From Siphlonurus alternatus (Eukaryota; Arthropoda; Insecta; Ephemeroptera; Siphlonuridae), in assembly GCA_949825025.1 (NCBI GenBank), contig OX463778.1, positions 43,626,646 through 43,690,645 on the forward strand: a DNA stretch of 64,000 nt, read 5' to 3'. Below the pieces are notes generated by a model. That model searched no databases, was not told where the DNA came from, and saw only the letters and a program-made list of their open reading frames with translations. Below, in pieces: positions 13,794 through 25,949 of the stretch; the first letter of the stretch is position 1; each line of letters opens with the position of its first letter. The translations under genes were made by a program, and so were the position numbers.

Positions 13794-15579
13794 ACTTTGG
13801 AAATTCGCCAACAATGTTGACTTTAAAAAATGATGAATCTCCAATAATAAACATGAAATATTAACAATAATTTTTTACTTGTTTATAGTAAAAAATACCA
13901 TGCATCTATATAATGTTTTAGTTATATTTAAATTTATGGTTTATAATTTCATCAAGAAAGTTAAAATTTTTGATAGACATGTGATTAGTCAAGTGTTGTA
14001 ATTTTGGTATCTTGCAGTAAAGTGTGCAAATAAACATTTCACTGCAAAGCAGCAGCAAGAGTGCTAGGAGAAGATAAGTGACAAGAGCCATACGTCTGAC
14101 TGCAATAATCTTCTTCTACTTGTGTGGTATTAATATAAGAGGATGCTGCTGGTGTATAAAATCAACAGAAAATAAATCCCGTTTTCGTATACTCCAGAAA
14201 TAAAACAAGACGATTGTGGTAGCTCGCGGCTCCTGCCAGGAAAACACGCGAGCTGCTAGCGAACACCACGCTCCCAGTTTTTATCACTCGGCCGTCGTGA
14301 TTCTCATCGCGATTACGTGGCAAGAAGCCGCCGACCAGGTGAACGACTTGCCAACAAAACAATAACTTCCAGCACTCGGGGCTGAAAACCTCAACTGCAC
14401 TCGACCTGTCTGTCTTTCGAATATTTACTTTTTCAGTCTATCAAATAATTAATTGACATTAATTTTAATTTACGTAATTTTTTACTTCATTAAATTACTA
14501 ATAAAATATGTACATTTGGACATATTTTGACGTCTGACATGTTAATTAAGATATCAATTTAATACATGTCTCTAGCCAATGATGCAAATCACATTGAATT
14601 AATTAATTAAAGTTAAAATATATAACATATCATATATAGATATAACTGTTTCATACGCAATATTATTAAATCATAAATTTATTTTTATATATAGGAACGA
14701 TTTATTTTAAAACCATATCTTATATTTAAGACAGTAATATTTCAACAAAAGTTATAGCCTATAAATAAAAACTATATAAATAAAAGAGTTCAACATATGA
14801 AAAACAAAATCAAACAAACAAAGAAATAACAGGTGATAAATAATTGAAGAAATATTTCACATCTGCATTAATGTACACCATTAATACGATTAATCATACT
14901 TAAAGTTATTAAGTTTAGGTTTAAATTTATATGTAATCCCTATTGGAATCTTGTTTTCCTATGAGATAACTAATTACATAAATTAGCTTTATAATTAGAA
15001 ATTCTAAACTCACGGTACTTGGCCAGGTTATACTTGCGCACCATAGCGGGCTGCGGGCCTGTCGCTGCTGAGAGAAGCTACTCGTTTATACCATAGCAGT
15101 TACTCCAGCACTGCAGCCGAAGAGACTAACTATCGTGCGGGCGGTAACAATAAGACACACAAGCTGCTTAGCACTATAAAAACTCTAGCGGCCAAAACGG
15201 GGCACTTGCTAACGTATTAGGAGGTCTCAGTGACCCCGCGGTGTGTGCTCATATGATTGTATATATATGGTGAAGACCTGCAGAGTGGTGTGTATGCGGC
15301 ATTCTTCTACCTCATTTAAGCATAGGCACTACATTTAGTAATAAAACACAACATACAAAACACATGGTGGTACACATGATTACATATTATAGCCCTATAA
15401 TGGAGAGAAAGTGAGAGAGAGGGGGGGCATTCTTAGCCGGACAATTCTATATAACCAAAGTATTATTGTATTATATGCTCCATTTAAATGTATTATTATA
15501 AACTCACGAACACAGCCACAAAACAAACAATAAAAAACTATGTTATTTCTATACTAATTTTACTAATTTCTACTACTAA

Positions 15580-15581
<2 letters not shown>

Positions 15582-15612
<31 letters not shown>
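15582..15612. repeat. Poly-A tract
   Basis: 31 consecutive A. It could be a retroposon tail, but nothing upstream is recognisable as one. Confidence 0.9.
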
Positions 15613-15614
<2 letters not shown>

Positions 15615-16413
15615 GATACTTTTGGTTGTTATTATTTGAAAAACATGGTATCTGTAATTTTCTTTGTTATTATGTTTTATGTGTTAATCATATTTTGTTC
15701 TTTATTGTTTAAAAATATTTGATTATTTAAAACTTTGATCACGTTCTCGTTTTATTACAATGGAATGTAGACTCCATGTTTTTCAACGGAGAACTGAGGT
15801 CAATGGGAAGTTGCTGCGTTATTTTATCATCATTATCTTGCATTCCATTTTCTCTTAATATCGCTTTTTTTTTTAAATATTCAATACAGATTAAAATACA
15901 GGTTTTAGTTTATAATTAATGTGTATAGGAAAAAGATGTTATAATCTACTTTCTTCCTTCTACGTGATTGGAATAACTATAATATAAATTCAATAACTGA
16001 ACTACAACAAAAACAAAACAAAAAAAAAAAAAAAACAGGGGAGAAAGAAAAATGTAGTTATGCAACTTATTTGACTCCGATGTGCTGCGGGTTGTCTAGG
16101 TAAAATTTTAAGGGGGTGAGTCTTGCGAGATTTACGAGTATGGAAGAGTACACCATTAATATTATTATTATGTTCGCCTTTCATGCTCTGCATCCCAACT
16201 TGCAGGAATGTTCAATGGGATGCTCAAGCAGATAAGCGTAGCAATAGGGAGTTCAATGGGGCTTGAAATGAAAAGATGAGTGGTGCTCAGCTGCTTGCAC
16301 GGGGTGGGCGTGGCAGGTCAGGTGAGCGTCTGGGGGGAGGGAGGGGGCGCTGACCTCAGCTCCACGCACATAAACATCACCTCGTGCTCGGGCGTTCGAA
16401 GGGGAGGGCTCAC

Positions 16414-16680
16414 CTGTTCGCGGTACTTGCTGCTGCTTTGAAGGTTGCGGCAGAAGAGGTGGCGGCTGCGGGGTGGGTGTCGAAGGTCGGATGTCACCTG
16501 CCGAGGGGAGCAGTCGGCAGCGCACGCGGAGGATCTCCGCCTGAGTGGTGGCCGGGGTTGGGGTGGAGGTGCGCGAGGAGGTGCGGGGCAGCAGGGGGGA
16601 GGAGGCACCCGAGCCCGCCGCGGAACTTCTCCCTGGGTACGCTGCTCGCCTCGATGCCGCCGCGGACTTTACATGGCTCG
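16414..16680 (-). CDS. Possible Ser/Thr/Pro-rich exon of an unidentified gene
   Basis: A minus-strand frame is open from 16810 to a strong donor GAACAG|GTGAGC at 16414. It has no in-frame ATG, so it would be an internal exon. A plausible acceptor (GGTGCCCCTACAG) sets the upper edge at 16680, though the frame allows an upper edge as far as 16810. It encodes a low-complexity, probably disordered segment: Ser/Ala-rich, then ATTQAEILRVRCRLLPSAG, then a Pro-rich stretch and KQQQVPRT. It ends with one base of a codon, the phase required by the exon at 3211-3015. All three minus-strand frames here are partly open because of GC bias, so this is a candidate only. Confidence 0.38.
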
Positions 16681-18320
16681 CTGTAGGGGCACCAGCGGCT
16701 GCTCCCGCGGTGCGTATGGTCTCCGTCTTCTCGGTCGGTGTCCTGGTCGGATCTCTGCTCCTCCTCCTTCTCTCACTCGCGGTTCTGGTGCGGGCGGCGA
16801 CGGCGCAGCATCATACAACGGCCAGGGACCAGGGGGTTGGTGGGGTGAGGGGCAGGGACTTCGCACTCACTGATATAACTTTGGGACGAATGGGGAAGGT
16901 TGGAAAAAAAAAATAGAAAAAATAGAATAATTGTCTTTGATTTTTTTTTTCGTATTAAATAATAGATGAAAACCCCTCTCTCACTGTCTTCCCGCCCGGG
17001 CACAGCTACTACCTCTACTACCTATGCCTAAGAGTGTAGATCGTGCTAAAATACGAACTGCAGCATCTCGCCAGTAGAGAACACCACGCACTTGTGCCTC
17101 GCCGACGACATCTAGTGAGTAATCACTCAAGTACTTTACATAACATGGGGAGGAAAAATATCCGGAGGGAAATTTCATTATATTCTCAAGTGATGAGGGT
17201 TGTGTAAATGTAAATGAAGAAAGTTCAAATTTAGAAATTTTCAAATAAAAATCAATACTTCACCAAATCAAGGGTGCAATTTAGAAATACATTGACATTT
17301 CATACTTGTAATCATAACTTTTATATACACAGTAAAGTTATTTTAGACCTTTGTTCATTATTTTTAAAATTTTCCCGGGAATAAGTTTTTACAGTGTAAA
17401 TATATAACAACAATTAACACTTACCACATTTTGATGAACAATTTTTTACAGCATATATAGTTCGTCACTGATTTTCACAGTAGAAGAAAAGTTTTTACAG
17501 CAGCAGCTAGTCGCGAGCGCACCTCCCTGGTCTCGCTGAATCCTCTACACTGAATTACTCTCCCTTTCGAAACCAGCACGCTCCCTGTCGCTACTCAGCA
17601 GCACATCACAGCGCTCTCTCCCCTCGCGTCGTCGTCGTAAAACCCTGCTACTGCAGCCTGCCTGCTGCCAAAGTTGTATTTTGTATGACCAAAGCGACTC
17701 CACGTGGCTTTCACCTCAACTACAAACCAAAATAATACCTTCTGCGACAACAATAAACGTTCATCAACCAATCAAAAAAATCCTTGAATGATACAATAAA
17801 AAAAAAAAAGTAAATAAAAAATGTACTTGTTTGAAAGCAGATGACCACGGGCTTTAAAACTGGATTTAAAAAACAACAACTTAAGATATTTTTTTATTTA
17901 CTACTTCACTTGATTTTAATTATAAGTTACATCATTATAAAAAAAAAAAAAAAAAAATCAGAATTGTCTATCATAACCGCACCCAAGAAGCTTGAAGCTA
18001 ATTTAGTTTTATATAAGAAGATGATTTGTAAATATTCTCCAATGATGATTTACATCGCATGCAAAAGTGTATTGTTGAAATAATTCAAGTTGGATGGAGT
18101 TTTATTGGAGCACGATCGGGTACGTCCTTTGATCGTGGTCATCCTAGTGCATGGCTGCCGAGGAGGGTGCAGCAGCGGGTGGGCTAAACATAGAGCGGGT
18201 CTCTAGCCAAGAGCGCCCCAATATTCGCCTGACAACAAGCGCGCTACGGAGCCCACGCGTGCTACGCCATGCGCTGTAGGGACGCAGTAGGAGCAAGCGT
18301 GCGACTCGTGTTGTGCAGTA

Positions 18321-18334
18321 GTTTCCATAGAAAC
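18321..18334. promoter_or_regulatory. RFX X-box-like motif
   Basis: GTTTCCATAGAAAC is a near-palindromic X-box (GTTTCC and GTTTCT half-sites around AT). It lies in a GC-richer island at 18110-18390. Confidence 0.45.
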
Positions 18335-19419
18335 CTGAACGGGGGAGTTGCTAGCTACCGCCTGATGGCAGAGCTCAAACCTTTTCCCACAACTAACTCT
18401 TCTTATTTTTTACAATTATCAACAAAGAATATATATAATTTATTTGTCTTTAAATATTGATTTTTGTGTATTTTTTTAAAGGAAAAATATTGAAAATTTA
18501 CTTGAAACCCCCAAAAAATTTGAAAGCAGTTTATTTTCGTTTTAACATATTATATATCATTTGAGGCGTAGAAGATATTTTTAAATCAATTTTTCTACCC
18601 TTAGTTACGAAAATTTTGTTTTATTTTTATTGAAAAACCATGTAATGTTGTATAGGGAATTTCAAGCTTCGTGGAAAACAAGGAACATAACAACGTACGT
18701 TTACCTACAAAATACAAAAAAAAAAAACTGTTGCATATCTAAAACTGGAAGAGTATCTCAAAATGGGCGAATAAAATAAAAAATAAACAGCAAACACATG
18801 CAAAGCTTCATTTGCATGCAATAACTTTTTCCGTGAAATGCGCGTATGTCATTTAAAAAATGTATAAATTAATTTTAGAATAATTTTAGGACAGTTACAT
18901 AATTATTTGCTTTATTATATTAATATATGCAATTAATAATTATACAGTATAGATGTTTTTTTTTAATAATAAGGCAAGATAGATTAAATGTTAAATTTGT
19001 TTCTATAGCTGACATTATAGTAAATCTGGTAGCAGGCGAGGAATGTTTCGCTGTCGAGTGAGGTCCAACGTTTGCGTCTCGCCAAAGTCTCGAGGTTTTG
19101 CAGAGCTGCGGGCCGGTGAACGTCACGGCGTCAAGTGGCGTCCTGTCACTCGCCACCCCCGTCCTGGCTGGCCTTCTTGAAAAGACGCCCCCTCTCCCCC
19201 ACAAGCCTGCCGCTTGCGCTGTCTGTCGATTCTGGGAAAAAAACTGGAGACTTTTCATACCATCACGTCTTGTATCGCCTGGCCAGAGTGCTTTTCAATC
19301 ATCTTTATGCTGCTCATACTCCATTTGTTAATAAAAATCGAAGCTTTTATATATCAGAAATCAAGAAAAAAGTTGTCTGAGAAATCATAAAATTGACTTG
19401 AAAACGAAGCCTTACATTT

Positions 19420-19424
<5 letters not shown>

Positions 19425-19497
<73 letters not shown>
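19425..19497. repeat. (AT)n microsatellite
   Basis: About 73 bp of AT dinucleotides with a single phase break near 19450. Confidence 0.97.
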
Positions 19498-19500
<3 letters not shown>

Positions 19501-20110
19501 ACTACAAGGTTCAGTGTATTTTTTTATATGAAATTTCTTTAGATGTATTACATTTTATTAAATCATAAAATCATTAGTTCAATTAATAAATATTTTAATG
19601 TTATTTCTATCATAATTTAGCATCTACATCTAGATAATGAATATGATAACTTGGAGTTGATATTTCCAACCTTTCTGTTTTGTTTTACTATCAAAACTGC
19701 TATTCGATTGTTGTGTAAGCAAACCATTGATACAAAATTTGTTGTTTTATTTATAACAAGAGTCCAGTTAGAATTTTGTCTCATCAGAGTGGCTCAACAT
19801 TAACCATTGTTGAGGTTGTTATTGTTGCGTGAGTGATTTGCGAGTACAAAGACGAGGAGCCAGCTTGGCTAGCAAACAGTGCACCTGTGGAGTAGGCAAC
19901 CCCTCTTACAACACCACTAGCGACATCCAGCAGCCTGAGCGCCACCCTTGTGCACCCTCAGACCAGATCAATACGGGGGTGAGAATGGTGGAAAATGCTG
20001 CTGCTGCTGCTGCTTGCTCTCTTCCTCCTCCATCCCTTTAACCAGCATCCCTTACCAATACACCGTTGCCAAATTGAACTTATATGTACATAACAAAAAA
20101 AAAATGTCTG

Positions 20111-20124
20111 GTTCCCATAGTAAC
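20111..20124. promoter_or_regulatory. RFX X-box-like motif
   Basis: GTTCCCATAGTAAC fits the X-box palindrome. It lies at the edge of the island at 19800-20060, which also carries a CTG-repeat run. Confidence 0.42.
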
Positions 20125-23100
20125 TCCTCAATTTTCGAATAGTAAATATTGCAAGGGAGTATATTCATAGGATTTCTTACAAAAACCAATAGTATAAAAA
20201 AGTGTAATCTTGTTTTATAGTATCAGAATGATATAGAATTGAATTTTCGTTATAATTAGATGGCTAATTTGATTATAATTAATTATATTAGCCCATAAAG
20301 AGAAATTTAAATAGGCTTTATATTATGATAAGAGAAAAAAAAATGATTAATTTCAAAAGGCAATAAAAAATTGTTTATCAACACTGTCAGTTATTTTTCA
20401 ACAACTGCTTAATTTGCATATCTTTTGTATATTTATATATACACATGAATGTAAACAACCTTAAAAAAGACCATGCTATATACAGCAAATTTTCATTTAT
20501 TATTTTTTTAAATTATAAATTGTAATTAATTATAAATTTAATTTTATAAAATGAAGAGTGGAGAGAGAAAGTGCCAAGAAAAAAAATTGCTATATTTTTT
20601 ATCAATTTACTGAAGATAAAAAAAAAGTAAACTGAAGGATTTCAAGTGGGTTATATGCAATTTTTTTTATACCATTTAAAAAAAAAAAGACCAGACATTT
20701 CTTTGAAGACGGCCATATTGCTTGGAGGGAAAGACAACACACAAAGCTTTTTACTCTTCCCCACATCTCTCGGGCTGGTTCCGTCACCCACCCTCCCACA
20801 CACCCTGCTCGATCCATTTCCACTACGAGTGCCGCCAAAGCACACTGCAGCCAGCTAGAATTTGTCAGCAGATTATATACATAAAAGACATGGGCAGGAA
20901 ACGCAGGCTGCTGCATCTATAGAGCGTCGTTCGACCCGTTGGGATGCAAAGAACCCACCCTATATACTGCATTAGATTGATGCTGCATATATATAGGGGG
21001 TGGTATGCAAGTAGCAATAGGGGTTGGATGTTGGAACTTAATACAACGTTTACCCCTTCATAGCCAAGCAGCATCATGACTGTATATAATAGCATGTGAA
21101 GAGCGTGAACATTAATACTGTCTATATCCACTTAACCCTGCAATGATGTAGCTTATTCACGACCTTCACATGCAGCAGTCATAACGTAAATTTATAGTGA
21201 CTTGCATAATTTATTCAATTTTAATATCGAAAATTTTAATATAATTTAAATTAAATGGTAATCATATATATTAGAGATAAATTTGACAGAAAAATAAGTT
21301 TAAATTATTTTATAAATTAATAAAATAGCTTTTGATTTCTGTATTTCAAGCCTAATAAAAATACAAAGCAAAAAAAAAAAAAATATATATATATTTTTAG
21401 CAAGCTAATTATTCATGGGAGACAACTGTTAAATATTTTTTATTGCAATACTGTCTGGTCATGCATCATAACAACCAATATATACCAACTTTTAGATTGG
21501 ACAAGAGAGTACTCTGTGTTGTGATGCACACTTTTTTATCCACTTAAAAAAGTTTAGATTGAAGCCCATGTAGAAGAGTATGAGACGAGATTAAATTGTG
21601 AAGTTTCACAGCTGATGATGTTAGAGTTTCACTTAACAAAGTTTCATTTTTATATTATTTAAATAACACGTTGGTGCTTCCTCTTTAAGTAAAATAAAAT
21701 TGACTTCAATATTATGGACTGTCTGAAGCGACGAGGAAAATTTTGGCATCGAACCAAAACACTCGAGCTGCAGCACACACATAGATCCTGTTAAATGAAT
21801 TTCAGAAGCTCCAACAAGTTGAATTTATGCTGTCCTTTTTGTTATTATAGCTCTTTAATTACCAGTTAAATTTTTGTATTGTTAGGGGAGAGATGAAACA
21901 AAATAAAAAACAAACTTAATATATCATATCGATCAATGTAAAGCATTAATTGTACATACTTAAATTTTAATTACTTTTTTAATCAATTTACATTACTTTA
22001 TAATGTCCAGTAATAACTTTTTTTTTGCAGATCTTTGGTGAACAGTTTCTGCCAAATACACTTAAAAAAATACATAAAACTAAAGAAATAAAAGAAAAAA
22101 TAGAATACACACAGTTTTAAACAATTCTAACAACAAAAATTAATACAACAAAAAATATTGCATCAATTTAATTTAAACATCATAAAGAATAAACAAATAA
22201 TGAACATTCATTTTTTTTTTTTCTTTTCACATCCATTTGCACATTGAACACTTGAGCTGTGGATTTATTTTTAACGCCATACTTATAATAACACTTTGAA
22301 ATTACTACACTACCAACAAAAATGCGCTCTTTAAATCTACTTTTATTATAAACGTATACTATGATATTGTTGAACACGTTATATAGTAATTGTTATGACA
22401 GTATAATAAGTAACTATTATATCTTACAGAAAAAAATTAAAACCGGTTCGGAATGATTACATTTATGATAGACATTAGTGTATTATATATTATACTATAG
22501 TTTGTTCAAACTCTGAAATTATCATAACTTTTTACTGTATATAATTGCAATGGACTTAAAACTCAACGATGTTGGCTGGACTAAAGAGAGGAACGTCTAC
22601 TTAGGTGTAGTTTTTATATTGTGAATAAGTACAAATAATGGGCAACTTTTAAAGAAATTATAAATTATGACAGTGCTATAACCATTAATTAAAGTTACAT
22701 ATTTTTTTATAATTATATCTGAAAAAAGGTGTAAAGAATAATATTTAACATTTTAACAAAATATCATGGAAGTAAAAAGAAAAGATAATAATTTTACAAT
22801 ATGAGTCTTGTACAGGACTGTTTACTACATTATTATTTATATGAATATTTTTTATGTTTTCCATAGTTACTGTGTTTTTTTTTTATTGGTAAGGAACTAT
22901 TTCTACCATGGTATATAGGATTTTTTTGTATGTATGTTTTGAGTATATTACGAAATATTTACTACAGAGTATGTGCGCTTATCATAAAATACTGGAAGAT
23001 GAACTGGCCAGCATATCTATACGCGCTGGTATATAATAATGTAAAGTGAACACTGCATATTATATATGGCCTTTTGGATATAATTAAGGCATAATTATTA

Positions 23101-25165
23101 GTGCCAAAATGATTTAAATATTTAGTTTGAGTTGTAAGATCGACAACGGTTGATGTAAGATCTTTGACAGACAAACTTAAAGAGTTGAGAGAATTCTATT
23201 TACAAATTCGTATGAACATTACCAGAAGTTTACAATAATAAACATTTTCTCCTTACGTGATTATCTAAAAATGGTGAATCAATAAAAAATTGTAAATATA
23301 ATTATAGCAAAAAAATTGCTAAATAAAAATTGCATTCATTATTATTCTAAAATATGGAAAATTAATACATGTTCAATCTATGTGACTAAAATTTATTTTT
23401 TAATGTTCTAATTTTTGTTTTGTTACTGAAAAATATTCCCTTTTATATACGCTAAATTTGTGTGTATAAATTTTCTATTTATAATCTGTAAATATTCAAA
23501 AACTTTGATATGTAGAAATCTACATGTACTACATGAAAAATATAAAGCTTGGTCCAGAATATGATTTGTACATTTTTATATTTGGAGGTTATTTTTATTG
23601 TCGTAACGTTCAACCATTCCAAACATCAATAATGATAATAATTATCACACGTGTTATTTAACATGTGAGTAGGAATGGTTGATCGTATTAATTCAGGCAG
23701 AAGCAAATGTAAACATCATATATGGCAAAGCAACGACCACAGAGCACACATATTTCGAGCGCTAACATCACTTATATTACACCAAAATAGTACAGAAGCG
23801 GCTAATATTTACTCAGAAAGTGGTATACTTATACGAGAAGGGTGTATGTATATTTTTGTATATATATAATTAGGGAGCAACGTTTTATAATGTTTACATA
23901 ATATATATATTATATATCGTACATTCACCATCAAAGCAATAATACGTTGCATTGTTGCATTTATAATCCAAGTGTTATATATTATGTTACATTGTTGTAT
24001 GTATTTTTGATGAGGTATATATTGCATTTCTTATTACAATGAAAACTGTACGTATATTATTTTTAAGCCAAAGATAATTAGCTATGGCAGTGCAATGCTG
24101 CATGAACATTGAATGACATTTGAAATATTTTTAACGAGCTCTGTACACGTATGAACATGGAGGCAGTAGCAGCAGCAGTTAAATATTACATCAAGCCAAC
24201 TTGTGTCCGACCGACCCTCTCCATAAATGTGCACCCTCACTCACTTCTCCCTTCTTCCATACTTACAAATTCTAATTCTCTTCTCCTATATCTCTCATTC
24301 CGGTACAACAATTATTATGAACATTGATTTCCTCCCTTTGGGGGAACAAAAACGAAAATAGCCACAGCTGTATACTGAACAATACCCTTCATATTTATAC
24401 ATTATTACTTGCATCATTTGTCTTTTTTACCTAAGATATTTTTAATAATAATAATGAAAATAAAATTTTAGCATTTTGAAAGGAGAGCTAATTTAGTCTC
24501 GATGAAAATTAAATATTCCAGACTGCGTGCTAATTTTGAACTCGAAGGTAGGGAAATTTCGTTATCTTTACTTCCGCTCTGGTAGGTAAAGGTTACGATC
24601 TCGAGTATTGAGCGATCGGCCGAGATGAGGTGAACGATTGGTTGCCCCAGCCGAAGGGATGCTGCTGTCTGTACATGCCAGCTCTCAATATGCGCTCCCT
24701 CGGGTCAGGAAATTGACGCCTCCCCCGCCCCGTCGCTTGGTTATTACAGTGGCAGCAGATGCCGCGGAAACGAGAGGCGCGATCGTCGCGGCCGTTACAC
24801 ATTTCCCTACACTGATGGAACGCAATGTAGCGAGTGAGCGCCTCCCTTGATGAGTTTCTTCCATTCCCCTCAATAATCCCACGAGACCTAATGGCTGTGA
24901 TAAATTTCTACATTTTGTTGCATGTTGTTTTATTATAATATTGAATTGTAGCACCACGTTGCTAAACTATATAATGTTTTTAAAATCAATGAAAACAACA
25001 ATATTTAATAATTATAATATTGCATGTAAGCTCTATATTTTCAGTCACAAATCAGAACTATATAATTATTTAATCTAATCTGAAAATATTTTTAAGAAAT
25101 AATTTTTTAATCTTCTTTTTAAATCTATTTCTCAGAACTAATTTGAAAATTTATACAAAAATAGT

Positions 25166-25236
25166 TTTATTTTTTAATATATTAAAATTTCGAAATTTTG
25201 ATTTTAATTAATATGTCATTATTTCGTATATTTATT
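25166..25236 (-). terminator. Candidate polyadenylation signals for otopetrin
   Basis: Reading the minus strand past the TAA stop at 25461, the first canonical AATAAA hexamers lie at 25236-25231 and 25171-25166, about 225 and 290 nt downstream. The region is so AT-rich that such hexamers are expected by chance, so the assignment is weak. Confidence 0.3.
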
Positions 25237-25460
25237 TCATTATAAAGTTTACGTGGTTACTTAACGTCATGACGCAAAAAAAGCTTGTTATAATTTCAAG
25301 AGATCTCATGTTTAAAAGAGTAATTTAAAGAAGAAAAAATATGATTTTTTTTTTTTAAATAATTTATCTTTCTTAACTCATTCAAATGTGATATTTTAAT
25401 TTGACACTTCAACAAGTCTCAAAATCTCATTAAAAAAAATCATAATCTATTTATAAACAT

Positions 25461-25949
25461 TTACATGTACGTTGGTTTCATTTTGTAAGCCCGTTTCCAG
25501 ATCTCACACAGGCAGACGGTCGAATGGAATCGGTAGAAGATTGCGAGCGGCATGCTGACGTGGGTGATGATGGTCCACGCCCACAGACCGTAGAAGTGCA
25601 GCTGGATGGGGTGCGACTCCGCGCGCGACTTCTCCAGGGTGTTGACTGCCCACATGGCCAGGTTGGCCACAAGGAGGAAGGTCACCAGCTGACGTCCCGG
25701 CTTGCGTCTGATCTGGCGCGCCGTGGAGCAACTACGACGAGAAGCGTCCAGGATGAACATGGTCTGACAAGTGGTTTGAGCCAGGGACGCCATGGCGGTG
25801 ATGAGAACCAGAGCGGTGTTCTTCTCCATGGTGAAGTGGCCACCGATGATGGTGAACGTCGAGTAGATGAACATGCCGGTCTGAGCCGCTATCAGAAGTA
25901 TGTTGTCCAGCTCCAAATTCCTGCTGCCGTCGTAGCGAAGTTCGCGGAT
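25461..25949 (-). CDS. Otop: Otopetrin exon 10 (membrane segments 9-12 and stop)
   Basis: Encodes IRELRYDGSRNLELDNILLI, followed by helices 9-12, and ends RFHSTVCLCEIWKRAYKMKP-TYM with TAA at 25463-25461. Acceptor AATTACGTTTCAG. The C-terminal motif is diagnostic for arthropod otopetrins. Confidence 0.96.
   Translation of the reverse strand: MRELRYDGSRNLELDNILLIAAQTGMFIYSTFTIIGGHFTMEKNTALVLITAMASLAQTTCQTMFILDASRRSCSTARQIRRKPGRQLVTFLLVANLAMWAVNTLEKSRAESHPIQLHFYGLWAWTIITHVSMPLAIFYRFHSTVCLCEIWKRAYKMKPTYM

Larger units (their letters stand above)
11166..16413. other. AT-rich, gene-free stretch
   Basis: No convincing exon. GC-richer islands lie at about 11730-12220, 12760-13010, 14200-14420 and 15010-15300. 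Long homopolymer runs occur within. If the exon candidates at 16414 and 3211 are joined, this stretch is part of a 13-kb intron. Confidence 0.45.
16811..25160. other. AT-rich stretch without a convincing gene
   Basis: GC-richer islands of 150-300 bp recur at about 16980-17110, 17500-17720, 18110-18390, 19020-19290, 19800-20060, 20700-20960, 23640-23840 and 24540-24880. Between them the sequence is AT-rich with poly-A/T runs. None shows a paired acceptor and donor around a coding-like frame, although 19000-19225 (minus) has a good acceptor. Two islands carry X-box motifs. A 10-bp inverted repeat (CAACCATTCC / GGAATGGTTG) brackets 23611-23681. Confidence 0.45.
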
